From assembly GCA_046262295.1 (NCBI GenBank), contig JBHENC010000010.1, positions 77,733 to 141,732 of the forward strand: a stretch of 64,000 nucleotides of DNA, in the 5' to 3' direction. Position numbers and translations under genes: made by a program. Below, one piece after another: positions 8,603 through 18,757 of the stretch. Each line of letters opens with the position of its first letter. Within the stretch, counting starts at the first letter, position 1. The stretch is from JBHENC01 sp046262295 (GTDB taxonomy: Bacteria; Acidobacteriota; Blastocatellia; Pyrinomonadales; Pyrinomonadaceae). The notes under the pieces are model-generated. The model did not search any database and had not been told where the DNA came from. It was given only the letters and a program-made list of their open reading frames with translations.

Positions 8603-11029
8603 ATGATGAAGGCACTTTGGCAGGATTTACGGTACGGCGCGCGTATGTTGCTGAGAAGTCCGGGCGTGACCGTCGTTGCGGTGCTCGCGCTGGCGTTGGG
8701 CATCGGCGCAAACACAGCGATCTTTTCAGTCGTCAATGGCGTGCTGCTGCGCCCTTTGCCTTATGAAGAACCTGATCGTCTTGTAAGGCTTTCGGAAGAC
8801 AGCCCGCAAGTGCCGCAGATGTCTATTTCGTATCCGAACTTTCTGGATTGGCGAGAGCAGAACAAGGTCTTCGACGGAATCGCGGCGATGCAGTTTCAGA
8901 GTATGAATCTGACGGGCGCGGATGAACCCGAACGGCTGGCGGGAAGAAACGTGTCGGCAAATTTCTTTTCGGTGCTCGGCGTGCGCCCTTTGCTCGGACG
9001 CACTTTCGCGCCGGAGGAAGACCGTCCCGGCGCGAGTCGCGTGTGCATCGTGAACAACGGTTTATGGCAGCGGCGCTTCGGTTCCGATCCGCAGCTTGTC
9101 GGAAAACAATTAACGCTTAACGGCGAGAACTACACCGTGATCGGAGTGCTGCCGCAGAGTTACCGCTTCGGCACGCCGACGGATATTTTCACGCCCATCG
9201 GTTTGAAGGCCGACACGATGACGGAGCGCGGCAGTCATCCGGGCATCTATGCGATTGCGCGTCTGAAACGGGGCGTGACAGTTGGCGAAGCGCGCGCGGA
9301 AATCATCGGACTCGCCAAGCGGCTGGCGAAGCAGTACGGCAAAGGCGATAGCGCAACCGTCACTTCTTTACAAGAAGCTTTCGTCGGCGACATACGCCCG
9401 GCGCTCTTTGTGCTGTTAGGCGCAGTCGGTTTGGTGCTCTTGATTGCGTGCGCCAACGTCGCAAATTTATTGCTGGCACGCGCCGCCTCGCGTTCAAGGG
9501 AAATGGCGATTCGCACGGCGCTCGGCGCAGGACGCTGGCGTATCGTCCGGCAACTTTTGACGGAGAGCGTCTTGCTCGCGCTGATGGGCGGCACGACCGG
9601 ATTGATGCTCGCGCTATGGGGAGTTGATGTGCTGCGGAATGCGAGCCTTGACAGCATTCCGACGACAGCGGAAATAAATCTGGATACTAACGTGCTCGCG
9701 TTCACACTTTTCGTTTCGCTGATAACGGGCATCGTGTTCGGTCTCGCTCCGGCGCTCTCTGCCTCGAAGCTCGATTTGAATGAATCACTCAAAGAAGGCG
9801 GGCGGAGCGCGACGGGCGGCAGCGGCAGCCAGCGTATGCGCAACTTGCTGGTCGTTTCGGAAATCGCGCTGTCGCTGGTGCTGCTGGTTGGCGCGGGGCT
9901 GCTCATTAAGAGTTTTCAATATTTGCGGCAGACCGATCCGGGCTTCAATGCACAGAAACTGCTGACAATGCAACTCGCACTTTCGGCGAAAGAAGGTGAA
10001 GCGGAAAGAGTCAAAAACTTTTTCAGCGAACTCGACGAGCGTGTGAAAGGCTTGCCGGGCGTCGAAGCCGTCGCCTTTTCAAGCGGCCTGCCGTTGCTCG
10101 GCACATCCGATACCTCTTTTGCTATCGAAGGCCGCCCGCTGCCTGCACCCGATAAGCAACCGCAGACGATGTTCTACATCACGAGCGCCGACTACCTTCA
10201 AGCGATGGGTATACGTTTAGTGAAAGGACGTTTTTTCACTCCGCGTGATACGCAGAGCAGCCAACACGTCGCGGTGATAGATGAAGCTTTCGCACGCCAG
10301 CAATTCCCGAACGAAGACCCGCTCGGGCAACGCATCGCGGGCGATACAAAGAACAACGTGCCGGGCGCGGAGATCATCGGCGTCGTGGCGCACGTTAAGC
10401 ACTTCGGCGTGGATGCCACAGAGCGCATCGAGCCGCAACTCTACAGGCCTTTCAGCCAATCGCCCGACAAGTTTCTGCCGCAGATCGGCGCGCGCATGAA
10501 TTTAGTGATACGCACCACCGGTGATCCGACGGCGCTCGCGGCGAGCGTGCGGCGCGAAGTGGCGGCGATTGACAAGAACCAGCCCGTTTACAACATCGCC
10601 ACGATGGAACAAACGCTGGCCGATTCCATTTCGATAGAGCGTCTGTCAATGCTGCTGCTCGGCCTTTTTGCTCTCGTCGCGCTCGTGCTGGCGGCCATCG
10701 GCATCTACGGCGTGATGAGCTATACGGTCGCGCAACGCACGCACGAGATCGGGATTCGCATGGCGTTGGGAGCGCAAGCGGGCGACGTGTTGAAGCTTGT
10801 CGTCGGGCAGGGAATGATGCTCGTGCTCGCGGGCATCGCGGTGGGTTTGCTTGGCGCATTCGCTGTCACGCGCGTGATGAGCAGCTTACTGTACGGCGTG
10901 TCTGCTACCGATCCTGTAACATTCATCTGTGTGGCGTTGGCGCTATTGATCGTTGCGCTCGTCGCGTGTTTTGTTCCGGCGCGCAGAGCGACGAAGGTTG
11001 ATCCGATGATTGCGCTCAGGTACGAATAG
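8603..11029 (+). CDS. ADOP-family ABC permease 4
   Basis: An 808-residue ADOP permease, start KALWQDLRYGARMLLRS, end PARRATKVDPMIALRYE. A strong TTGGAGG lies 5 bases before ATGATG at 8603, so initiation could be at either ATG. The domain order matches the other copies. Its second extracytoplasmic domain carries a longer insertion (around SQSPDKFLPQIGARM), which may alter what it contacts outside the membrane. The 33-base spacer before it is the second-longest between permeases but shows no hairpin, so transcription is probably continuous. Confidence 0.93.
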   Translation: MMKALWQDLRYGARMLLRSPGVTVVAVLALALGIGANTAIFSVVNGVLLRPLPYEEPDRLVRLSEDSPQVPQMSISYPNFLDWREQNKVFDGIAAMQFQSMNLTGADEPERLAGRNVSANFFSVLGVRPLLGRTFAPEEDRPGASRVCIVNNGLWQRRFGSDPQLVGKQLTLNGENYTVIGVLPQSYRFGTPTDIFTPIGLKADTMTERGSHPGIYAIARLKRGVTVGEARAEIIGLAKRLAKQYGKGDSATVTSLQEAFVGDIRPALFVLLGAVGLVLLIACANVANLLLARAASRSREMAIRTALGAGRWRIVRQLLTESVLLALMGGTTGLMLALWGVDVLRNASLDSIPTTAEINLDTNVLAFTLFVSLITGIVFGLAPALSASKLDLNESLKEGGRSATGGSGSQRMRNLLVVSEIALSLVLLVGAGLLIKSFQYLRQTDPGFNAQKLLTMQLALSAKEGEAERVKNFFSELDERVKGLPGVEAVAFSSGLPLLGTSDTSFAIEGRPLPAPDKQPQTMFYITSADYLQAMGIRLVKGRFFTPRDTQSSQHVAVIDEAFARQQFPNEDPLGQRIAGDTKNNVPGAEIIGVVAHVKHFGVDATERIEPQLYRPFSQSPDKFLPQIGARMNLVIRTTGDPTALAASVRREVAAIDKNQPVYNIATMEQTLADSISIERLSMLLLGLFALVALVLAAIGIYGVMSYTVAQRTHEIGIRMALGAQAGDVLKLVVGQGMMLVLAGIAVGLLGAFAVTRVMSSLLYGVSATDPVTFICVALALLIVALVACFVPARRATKVDPMIALRYE

Positions 11030-11038
11030 GAGAAAGTC

Positions 11039-13468
11039 ATGACGGCAGTGTGGCAGGACGTGCGATATGGGATTCGGATGCTCATAAAGCGTCCGGGATT
11101 CACGATCATCGCGGTGCTCGCGTTGGCCTTGGGCATCGGCGCGAACATGGCGATCTTCAGTGTGGTCAACGCGGTGATCCTGCGCCCGTTGCCGTACAAA
11201 GACCCGGGGCGATTAGTGACAATCCTGGGCACTGCGCCGAAGTTGGATATAGATGTGTTTCCGGTATCGGGGCCGGACTTCGTTGACTGGCGAAGTCAGA
11301 ACCACGTGTTTGAGAGGCTCGCGGCGCTGGAGGAAGCGAGCTTTAATTTGACAGTTGCGGGCGGCGAGCCGGAGCGCGTGTCGAGCGCGGCGGCGAGCGC
11401 AGAGCTTTTTCCGTTGCTTGGCGTAAACGCGGGTTTGGGACGCACGTTCAGCAGTGAAGAGGAAGGATCGGGACGCAATAAAGTCGCGGTGCTGAACGAC
11501 GGTTTGTGGCGACGACGTTTCGGCGCGAACCCTGCTTTGATCGGACAAACGATCATGTTGAGCGGCGAAGCTTACACTGTGATCGGTGTGATGCCGCCGA
11601 CATTTCATTTCCCGGAAGGCGATACGGAGACGGACGTGTGGGTTCCTCTGGACGTGACGGCGGGCGAGACGGGCAGGCGTGGGCATCGTAATTTAATCGT
11701 CGTCGGGCGTTTGAAAGAAGGCGTCGCTTTAACGCAGGCGCAGACGGAGATGGAGGGCATCGCGCAAAGATTGGCCGCGCAGTATCCGGGATCGAACAGT
11801 GATTGGGACGTGAAGGTTTCGGGTTTGCAATCGCTCTTAACGGAAGACATCGAACCGGCATTGCTCGTGTTGTTCGGCGCGGTCGGCTTCGTGTTATTGA
11901 TCGCGTGCGCCAACGTCGCCAATCTTCAATTAGCGCGTGCGGCGGCAAGACAAAAGGAGATTGCGATACGGTTGGCGCTCGGCGCAAGTCGTGCGCGTCT
12001 CGTCCGGCAGTTTTTGACGGAGAGTGTGCTGCTTGCCCTCGCGGGCGGCGCAGTCGCATTGCTCTTTGCGTTGTGGGGCATTGATGCGCTTGTTGCCGCG
12101 TTGCCTGAAGATGTGCCGCGCGCGGGCGAGATCGGCCTTGATCGCGCGGCGCTCGGCTTCACGCTGCTCATCTCACTTGTGACGGGCATACTGCTCGGCC
12201 TCGCCCCGGCGTGGCAGGGCACAAAGCCGGATTTGACGGAAGGCTTAAAGGAGGGCGGCAAGCCTTTGATGGGCGTCGGGCGGCGCAATAGCGTGCGCAG
12301 CCTGCTGGTCATCGGTGAAGTCGCGTTGTCGTTACTGCTCTTAATCGGCGCGGGCTTGATGATAAAAAGCTTTTATCGCTTGCGCGAAGTCAAGCCGGGC
12401 GTTGATCCGCACAATGTCGTGACGATGCAAATCAATTTGCCGGAGACGAAGTACGCGGAAGATTACCGGCAAGCGAATTTTTTTGGAGCGGTTCTTGAAC
12501 GCATCGGTGCGTTGCCCGGTGTCGTGTCCGCCGGAGCGACCACGAATCTTCCGTTCATAGGCGATTCGCAATCCGATTTCACAATCGAAGGGCGGCCTGT
12601 CGCGGAGACGCCGAAGGACGCTTTGATTGCGAGCTACGATTCGGTGAGTCCGGACTATTTCCGCGCAATGGGTATCTCCATTGTGAAAGGCCGCGCCTTT
12701 ACCGAACAAGACAAGAAGGATGCTTTGCCCGTCGCCGTGATTAGCGAAACAATGGCACGCCGCTTTTTTCCCGGCGAAGACCCGCTAGGCCTTCATATTC
12801 GACAGGGCGATGAGGAATCCGCCGCGCCCTGGATGACAATTATTGGCATTGCGGGCGACGTGCGGCGTTACGGTCTTGGGGAGCGACTGAGGCCGGAAAT
12901 CTATTATCCGTTCCTGCAACAACCGCAGGCGGCGATGGCGCTCGTCGTCCGCACCGCCGCCGATCCTTTAAGCATTACTCCAATGGTGCGCCGCGAAGTG
13001 CTGGCCGTTGATAAAGACCAACCGGTTTACGACATCAAGACGATGGACTCGCTGCTGGCGCAGTCAATCGCGTCGAACCGTTTGTCCGTGTGGCTGCTCG
13101 GCCTCTTCGCCGCCCTTGCGCTCACGCTCGCATCAATCGGCATCTACGGCGTGATTGCTTACTCGGTCACGCAACGCACACACGAAATCGGCATCCGCAT
13201 GGCTTTAGGCGCAAGCCAACGCGACGTGCTCAAGCTGGTAGTCGGGCAGGGCATGATTCTCACGCTCATCGGCATCGGTCTCGGCCTCGCCGGAGCCTTC
13301 GCGTTAACGCGCGTGATGGCAAGCTTGCTCTTTTCAGTTAGCCCTACCGATCCCGTGACGTTCGCGGGCATCTCCGCGCTGCTCGCCGTTATTGCGCTGC
13401 TCGCGTGTTACATTCCGGCGCGGCGTGCGATGAAGGTTGATCCGATGGTCGCATTACGGCATGAGTAA
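11039..13468 (+). CDS. ADOP-family ABC permease 5
   Basis: An 809-residue ADOP permease, start TAVWQDVRYGIRMLIKR, end PARRAMKVDPMVALRHE. AGGAGAAAG lies 4 bases before the ATG, and only 9 bases separate it from permease 4. It has the FtsX block FVLLIACANVANLQLARAAA, in which the LQLARAA wording is shared with permease 1 rather than with the LLLARAA copies, so the array is a mosaic rather than a simple series. The usual eight helices and two extracytoplasmic domains are present. Confidence 0.93.
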   Translation: MTAVWQDVRYGIRMLIKRPGFTIIAVLALALGIGANMAIFSVVNAVILRPLPYKDPGRLVTILGTAPKLDIDVFPVSGPDFVDWRSQNHVFERLAALEEASFNLTVAGGEPERVSSAAASAELFPLLGVNAGLGRTFSSEEEGSGRNKVAVLNDGLWRRRFGANPALIGQTIMLSGEAYTVIGVMPPTFHFPEGDTETDVWVPLDVTAGETGRRGHRNLIVVGRLKEGVALTQAQTEMEGIAQRLAAQYPGSNSDWDVKVSGLQSLLTEDIEPALLVLFGAVGFVLLIACANVANLQLARAAARQKEIAIRLALGASRARLVRQFLTESVLLALAGGAVALLFALWGIDALVAALPEDVPRAGEIGLDRAALGFTLLISLVTGILLGLAPAWQGTKPDLTEGLKEGGKPLMGVGRRNSVRSLLVIGEVALSLLLLIGAGLMIKSFYRLREVKPGVDPHNVVTMQINLPETKYAEDYRQANFFGAVLERIGALPGVVSAGATTNLPFIGDSQSDFTIEGRPVAETPKDALIASYDSVSPDYFRAMGISIVKGRAFTEQDKKDALPVAVISETMARRFFPGEDPLGLHIRQGDEESAAPWMTIIGIAGDVRRYGLGERLRPEIYYPFLQQPQAAMALVVRTAADPLSITPMVRREVLAVDKDQPVYDIKTMDSLLAQSIASNRLSVWLLGLFAALALTLASIGIYGVIAYSVTQRTHEIGIRMALGASQRDVLKLVVGQGMILTLIGIGLGLAGAFALTRVMASLLFSVSPTDPVTFAGISALLAVIALLACYIPARRAMKVDPMVALRHE

Positions 13469-13498
13469 GCGACGCGGCCAAACTCATGTGGAGGTGGC

Positions 13499-15973
13499 AT
13501 GATGAGCGGGTTGTGGCAGGATTTACGTTACGCAGTACGAATGATGCGAAAGAGTCCGGGCTTCACGGCGGTGGCTGTGCTTTCGCTCGCGCTTGGCATC
13601 GGCGCAAACACCGCGATCTTTAGTCTTGTTAATGCGGCGCTTTTGCGGCCGCTGCCAATTGCGCAGCCCAAACAGATCGTTGCGCTTTACACAAGCGATG
13701 CAAGCGGTGCGTACAACGGCAATTTATCCTACTCGGATTACGCGGACTTTCGTGACAAAAACGAATCTCTCTCAGGGCTTGCCGCATATATGCGGGGCAC
13801 TCTGAACTTAAACGACAACGGACGGTTGGAAGCGATTAACGGCGAGATCGTTTCGGGCAATTATTTCGATGTGCTCGGCGTGAGCGCCGCGCGCGGACGC
13901 ACGTTTCTGCCGGAGGAAGACGCGACGCCGGGCACGCATCCGGTTGCTGTAATTAGTTCCGGTTTATGGCGGCGGCGTTTCGGTTCCGATTCCGGTGCAG
14001 TCGGGAAAACAGTTGTCTTGAGCGGGCAGAGTTTTACAGTTATTGGCATCGCTCCCGAAAGCTTCACGGGACTCGCGCGCGGACTCATGACGGATATCTG
14101 GATTCCGGCGATGATGTCGCCGCAGGTGATACACGGCGCGAATCTTTTGACTGACAGGAACACGCGCTTGTTCGGCGCGGTAGGGCGGCTCAAACCGGAC
14201 GCGACGCTCGCAGAAGCGCGGGCGAACTTTGATGTCATCGCGCGCCGGATGCAGCAGGCATACCCAGACGAATGGTCTTACGTTGATGACAATAGGCGTG
14301 TGGCGCGGGAAATAACATTGCTGCCGGAAAGCAAAGCGCGCATCCTGCCGCAAATTCGCGGCGCGGTGACAGGCTTTTTAAGTTTGCTGATGATCGTCGC
14401 CGGATTGGTATTGATTATCGCTTGCACCAACCTTGCGAGCCTGTTGCTGGCGCGGGCTGCGGGTAGGCGTAAAGAGGTGGCGATTCGTTTCGCTTTGGGC
14501 GCGAGCCGCGCGCGTATCATCCGGCAGATGATGACAGAGAGCCTACTGCTTTCGTTGACGGGCGGCGTGTGCGGTCTGCTCGTCGCGCTCTGGTGCGTCG
14601 ATCTATTGATGGCATTTAAGCCGTCGTTGCCGGTCGCGCTCACGCTTGACCTGAGTCTCGATTATCGCGTGCTCGGCTTTACGATGATCGGCTCCGTGCT
14701 GACGGGCGTGCTGTTCGGCGTGGCTCCGGCGTTGCGCGCTTCGAGTCCGAATGCTGCGCCTGCGCTGAAGTTTGAAAGCGGCGCGTTCTTTAGCAGCTAT
14801 CGCAAATCGCGCTTACGCAATTTGCTGGTTATCGCACAAATCGCGCTATCGCTCATGTTGCTCGTTGGTGCGGGACTCTTCGTGCGCAGCCTGCTCAATG
14901 CAAACGCGATCAATACCGGCTTCAAGACGGATAATTTGCTGCTGACGGATTTTAACGTCGGCCGTTACGGATACGACGAGGCCAAGGGACAAGCCTTTTA
15001 CGAACAATTGATGGAGCGCGTCAACGCTCTGCCGGGCGTTGCGTCCGTTAGCTTGATGTACGATCCGGTGCTGATGATTGACGGCTTCCGGCGAAAGATA
15101 GAAGTTGAAGGCTACGCTTCGCAACCGGGCGAGAACCTCGTCGTCAATCAAAATTTCGTCGGGCCGGATTATTTGCGAACGATGGGGATTCCGCTTGTGC
15201 GCGGGCGTGATTTTACGGAGCGGGATCGGGCGGGCGCTTCCGGTGTGATTATCATTAACGAGACGATGGCGCGCCGCTTCTTTCCCGGCACGGACGCGCT
15301 CGGCAAGCGAATCCGCGCCGACATCGAAGGAGCGCCGCTTGAAATCGTCGGCATTGCGAAAGATAGCAAGTATCGCACGCTCGGCGAAGCGCCGTTGCCG
15401 TTCTGTTTCCTGCCGCTCCTGCAAAATTATCAACCGCGCGCGACATTGCTGGTACGCACTGTCGCCGAGCCGTCGAGCATGATCGGTGGCGTGCGAAACG
15501 AAGCTTTAGCGATTGATAAAAGTCTCCCTGCTCCGAATAGTAAGACGATGATTGAACACTTGAGTTTCGCGTTGTTTCCGGCGCGGATCGGGGCTTTCGT
15601 TTTAGGCTCGCTCGGGTTTATCGCGCTGGCGCTGGCTGCTATCGGCATTTTCGGCGTCGTCAGCTACTCGGTCGCGCAACGCACGCATGAAATCGGCATT
15701 CGATTGGCAATTGGAGCCAGTCCACGCGACATCCTCAAGTTGATCCTCCGGCAAGGCATGATGGTTGTGAGCGTCGGTTTAGGCGTAGGCGTTATCGGAG
15801 CCTTGATCGTCACACGCGCGCTGGCAAGTCTGCTCTACGGCGTCGGCGCAACCGATTTGCTGACCTTCGTTAGCCTCTCGTTGTTGCTTGGCTTTGTCTC
15901 GCTACTCGCCTGCTATATCCCAGCGCGTAGAGCGATGAAGGTTGATCCGATGGTGGCGTTGCGGCATGAATAA
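13499..15973 (+). CDS. ADOP-family ABC permease 6, the most divergent copy
   Basis: An 824-residue permease with the family start GLWQDLRYAVRMMRKS and end PARRAMKVDPMVALRHE. It is the longest and most divergent of the six: the first extracytoplasmic domain contains YSDYADFRDKNESLSGLAAY and a segment on target placement (ESFTGLARGLMTDIWIPA) that mark a separate ADOP subgroup, and its FtsX block reads LVLIIACTNLASLLLARAAG. GTGGAGG lies 4 bases before ATGATG. It is the last permease before the regulatory pair, 31 bases upstream of the response regulator gene. Confidence 0.92.
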   Translation: MMSGLWQDLRYAVRMMRKSPGFTAVAVLSLALGIGANTAIFSLVNAALLRPLPIAQPKQIVALYTSDASGAYNGNLSYSDYADFRDKNESLSGLAAYMRGTLNLNDNGRLEAINGEIVSGNYFDVLGVSAARGRTFLPEEDATPGTHPVAVISSGLWRRRFGSDSGAVGKTVVLSGQSFTVIGIAPESFTGLARGLMTDIWIPAMMSPQVIHGANLLTDRNTRLFGAVGRLKPDATLAEARANFDVIARRMQQAYPDEWSYVDDNRRVAREITLLPESKARILPQIRGAVTGFLSLLMIVAGLVLIIACTNLASLLLARAAGRRKEVAIRFALGASRARIIRQMMTESLLLSLTGGVCGLLVALWCVDLLMAFKPSLPVALTLDLSLDYRVLGFTMIGSVLTGVLFGVAPALRASSPNAAPALKFESGAFFSSYRKSRLRNLLVIAQIALSLMLLVGAGLFVRSLLNANAINTGFKTDNLLLTDFNVGRYGYDEAKGQAFYEQLMERVNALPGVASVSLMYDPVLMIDGFRRKIEVEGYASQPGENLVVNQNFVGPDYLRTMGIPLVRGRDFTERDRAGASGVIIINETMARRFFPGTDALGKRIRADIEGAPLEIVGIAKDSKYRTLGEAPLPFCFLPLLQNYQPRATLLVRTVAEPSSMIGGVRNEALAIDKSLPAPNSKTMIEHLSFALFPARIGAFVLGSLGFIALALAAIGIFGVVSYSVAQRTHEIGIRLAIGASPRDILKLILRQGMMVVSVGLGVGVIGALIVTRALASLLYGVGATDLLTFVSLSLLLGFVSLLACYIPARRAMKVDPMVALRHE

Positions 15974-16004
15974 TAATGATTGATGAAAAAATGAGAATCG
16001 CTTC

Positions 16005-17387
16005 ATGAAGAGTGCTGCTTCACAAACTCCGCGCGTGCTGGTGGCGGACGATCAGGCCGATGTGCTGGAGGCGTTGCGCCTTTTGCTGAAGGGCGAGGGC
16101 TATCGTGTAGAGATGGCGCGTTCGCCCGCCGGTGTGCTCGAAGCAATCGAGGCGCATGATTTCGATCTGTTGCTCGTTGATCTCAACTACGCGCGCGATA
16201 CGACTTCGGGGCAGGAAGGCTTGGAGCTGTTATCGCGTGTGCAGAGCATAGACGGCACGCTGCCCGTTGTGGTGATGACGGCGTGGGGCAGCGTTAATCT
16301 GGCGGTCGAAGCGATGCGGCGCGGGGCGCGGGATTTTGTGCAGAAGCCTTGGGAGAACGCGCGCCTGTTGACGGTGCTGCGCACGCAGATAGAGTTGGGG
16401 CGAGCGTTGCGTAGAGGCCAGCATCTCGAAGCTGAAAACAGGTTGCTGCGCGATGATGGCGAGCCGCGTCCGGTGTTGATCGCGGAATCGGAAAGTATGC
16501 AGCCGGTGCTGCAAATGATCGAGCGCGTCGGCCCTTCGGAAGCCAACGTGTTGATTACGGGCGAGCACGGCACGGGCAAAGAAGTGGTCGCGCAAACGCT
16601 TCATGCGATTTCCGCGCGGGCGGCGAAACCGATGGTGACGGTCAACGTCGGCGGGTTGTCGGAAGGAACATTCGAGAGCGAGTTGCTAGGTCATGTGAAG
16701 GGCGCGTTCACGGATGCGAAGACGGATCGCGTCGGGCGTTTCGAGTTGGCCGACGGTTCGACGCTATTTCTGGACGAGATTGCCAACATACAACTTAACC
16801 AGCAAGCAAAACTGTTGCGCGTGATCGAACGCGGAGAATTCGAGCGCGTCGGTTCGTCGAAGACGCGCCGCGTGGACGTGCGGATTCTTTCGGCAACCAA
16901 TGCCGATTTGAGCGAGGAAGTCGCGCAGCATCGCTTTCGTGAGGATTTGCTGTTTCGTCTTAACACGGTGGAAATTCATTTGCCGCCGTTACGCGAGCGC
17001 GGCACGGATGCGTCGCTGCTGGCGCATTATTTTCTGCGGCGACATGGCGAGCGTTATCGTAAGCGCGTTGAAGATTTCGACGAAGGAGCGATGCGCGTGT
17101 TGCGCGATTATCAATGGCCGGGCAATGTGCGCGAGATGGATCATGTGATAGAGCGTGCGGTGCTGATGGCGCGCGGGCAGGTTGTCGAAGCCGCCGACCT
17201 CGGTTTACGATCAGCACGGGAAACCTCTTCGGTGCAGCGGCTCGAAGAGATGAGCCTTGAGGAAGTCGAAAGTTTTCTGATACGCAAGGCGCTCGCGCGT
17301 TTCGACGGTAATGTGGGCAAGGCCGCCGACGCGCTCGGCTTGAGCCGCAGCGCATTGTATCGTCGCATTCAACGCTACGAGTTATGA
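16005..17387 (+). CDS. NtrC/NtrX-like sigma-54 response regulator
   Basis: A 460-residue transcription activator. An N-terminal receiver domain has the acidic pair D15-D16 and phospho-acceptor D59. The central AAA+ domain has a Walker A variant GEHGTGKE (186-193), the sigma-54 contact loop GAFTDA at 233-238 in place of the usual GAFTGA, and Walker B LFLDEI with D257-E258. A Fis-type helix-turn-helix ends the protein (AADALGLSRSALYRRIQRYEL). It should activate sigma-54 promoters when phosphorylated by the kinase encoded immediately after it (ATGA overlap at 17384-17387). Its location behind the six permeases suggests that it governs export genes. No convincing -24/-12 promoter was seen inside the window. 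Confidence 0.93.
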   Translation: MKSAASQTPRVLVADDQADVLEALRLLLKGEGYRVEMARSPAGVLEAIEAHDFDLLLVDLNYARDTTSGQEGLELLSRVQSIDGTLPVVVMTAWGSVNLAVEAMRRGARDFVQKPWENARLLTVLRTQIELGRALRRGQHLEAENRLLRDDGEPRPVLIAESESMQPVLQMIERVGPSEANVLITGEHGTGKEVVAQTLHAISARAAKPMVTVNVGGLSEGTFESELLGHVKGAFTDAKTDRVGRFELADGSTLFLDEIANIQLNQQAKLLRVIERGEFERVGSSKTRRVDVRILSATNADLSEEVAQHRFREDLLFRLNTVEIHLPPLRERGTDASLLAHYFLRRHGERYRKRVEDFDEGAMRVLRDYQWPGNVREMDHVIERAVLMARGQVVEAADLGLRSARETSSVQRLEEMSLEEVESFLIRKALARFDGNVGKAADALGLSRSALYRRIQRYEL

Positions 17388-18757
17388 GCCAACGCAACAG
17401 ACCGGCACAGAACACGGCAAAATACGAGCAACGTATTTTGTTTCTGGCGCTGATGACCGGTCTGCCCGGTGCGGGCGTTGCGCTCGCGCTCTTGTGGAGT
17501 GGCGGCTTCACCGCAAAGGTGCAGTGGACGCTCTCCATGTTGATCGTAAGTTTCTGGTGGGGATTCGCGTTCGCGTTGCGCGAGCGCGTCGTGCGGCATC
17601 TGCAAACTCTCGCAAATCTGTTGGCGGCGTTGCGCGAGGAAGATTTCTCGATTCGCGCGCGAGGGGCGAGGCGCGATGATGCGCTCGGTGAAGTGATGCT
17701 CGAAGTGAACGCGCTCGGCGAAACTTTGCGCGAACAACGGCTCGGCGCGTTGGAGGCTTCGGCGCTCTTGCGCGCGGTAATGGCGGAGATCGATGTCGCG
17801 GTTTTCGCCTTCGATCAGAAAGAGAATTTGCGGCTCGTGAATCGCGCGGGCGAGCGTTTGCTGGCGCAACCCTTCGAGCGTCTGATCGGTTTGAGCGCCG
17901 CCGACATAGGCCTGCGGGAGTGTTTGCAGGGCGAAGCGTCGCGCACGCTGCAACACGTTTTTCCGGGCGGTGCGGGGCGTTGGGGGGTGCGGCGCAGTTC
18001 GTTTCAGGAAGGCGGCGTGCGCCATCAACTGCTGGTGGTTGCGGATTTGAGCCGCGCGTTGCGCGATGAAGAACGCGAAGCATGGCAGAGGCTGGTGCGC
18101 GTGCTCGGCCACGAGTTGAATAATTCGCTCGCGCCGATTAGCTCCATCGCCGGAAGTCTGGAGACGTTGCTGGTGCGCGAGCCGCGCCCGTCGGACTGGC
18201 GCGAAGATATGCTGCGCGGCCTGACCGTCATCGGTTCGCGCTCGGCTGCGTTGAGCCGCTTTATGAGCGCGTATGCGCGGCTGGCACGTCTTCCGTCTCC
18301 GCGCTTATCATTGCTGGATGTCGGCGCATGGGTGCGGCGCGTCGTCGAATTGGAAACACGGCTCAATGTGGAAGTGCAAACGGGGCCGGAGCTTTTCGTT
18401 CAGGCCGACGGCGATCAGCTGGAACAACTGCTGATTAACTTGCTGCGCAACGCCGTAGACGCTGCGCTCGAGACGGGCGGCGGCGTGCGTGTTAGTTGGA
18501 CGAAGAACGGTTCGGACTTTTATGTTTCCATCGAAGACGAAGGCTTCGGTCTGCTCAACTCGGCGAATCTGTTCGTGCCGTTCTTCACCACCAAGCAGGG
18601 CGGCGCAGGCATCGGCCTTGTTCTGAGCCGCCAGATCGCGGAAGCGCATGGCGGCACGCTCACACTTGAGAATCGTCAAAACTCTAAGGGTTGCATCGCG
18701 CGGCTTCGCCTTCCTCTACAAGACCGCGTAAGCTTAACGCATGACGCAGCCCTTTAA
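17384..18757 (+). CDS. Membrane histidine kinase, NtrY/NtrB-like
   Basis: A 457-residue sensor kinase. Two N-terminal transmembrane segments (about 20-40 and 44-62) enclose almost no extracytoplasmic loop, so it probably senses within the membrane or cytoplasm. A HAMP-like stretch and a PAS-like region (about 125-210) follow. The H-box GHELNNSLAPISSIAGSL has H243, then the N-box LLINLLRNAVDAAL, G1 DEGFGL and G2 GGAGIGLVLSRQIAEAHGG. The ELNNSLAPI wording is typical of NtrY/NtrB-like kinases that partner with sigma-54 activators, matching the gene upstream. The start codon overlaps the regulator stop by four bases. Confidence 0.92.
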   Translation: MSQRNRPAQNTAKYEQRILFLALMTGLPGAGVALALLWSGGFTAKVQWTLSMLIVSFWWGFAFALRERVVRHLQTLANLLAALREEDFSIRARGARRDDALGEVMLEVNALGETLREQRLGALEASALLRAVMAEIDVAVFAFDQKENLRLVNRAGERLLAQPFERLIGLSAADIGLRECLQGEASRTLQHVFPGGAGRWGVRRSSFQEGGVRHQLLVVADLSRALRDEEREAWQRLVRVLGHELNNSLAPISSIAGSLETLLVREPRPSDWREDMLRGLTVIGSRSAALSRFMSAYARLARLPSPRLSLLDVGAWVRRVVELETRLNVEVQTGPELFVQADGDQLEQLLINLLRNAVDAALETGGGVRVSWTKNGSDFYVSIEDEGFGLLNSANLFVPFFTTKQGGAGIGLVLSRQIAEAHGGTLTLENRQNSKGCIARLRLPLQDRVSLTHDAAL

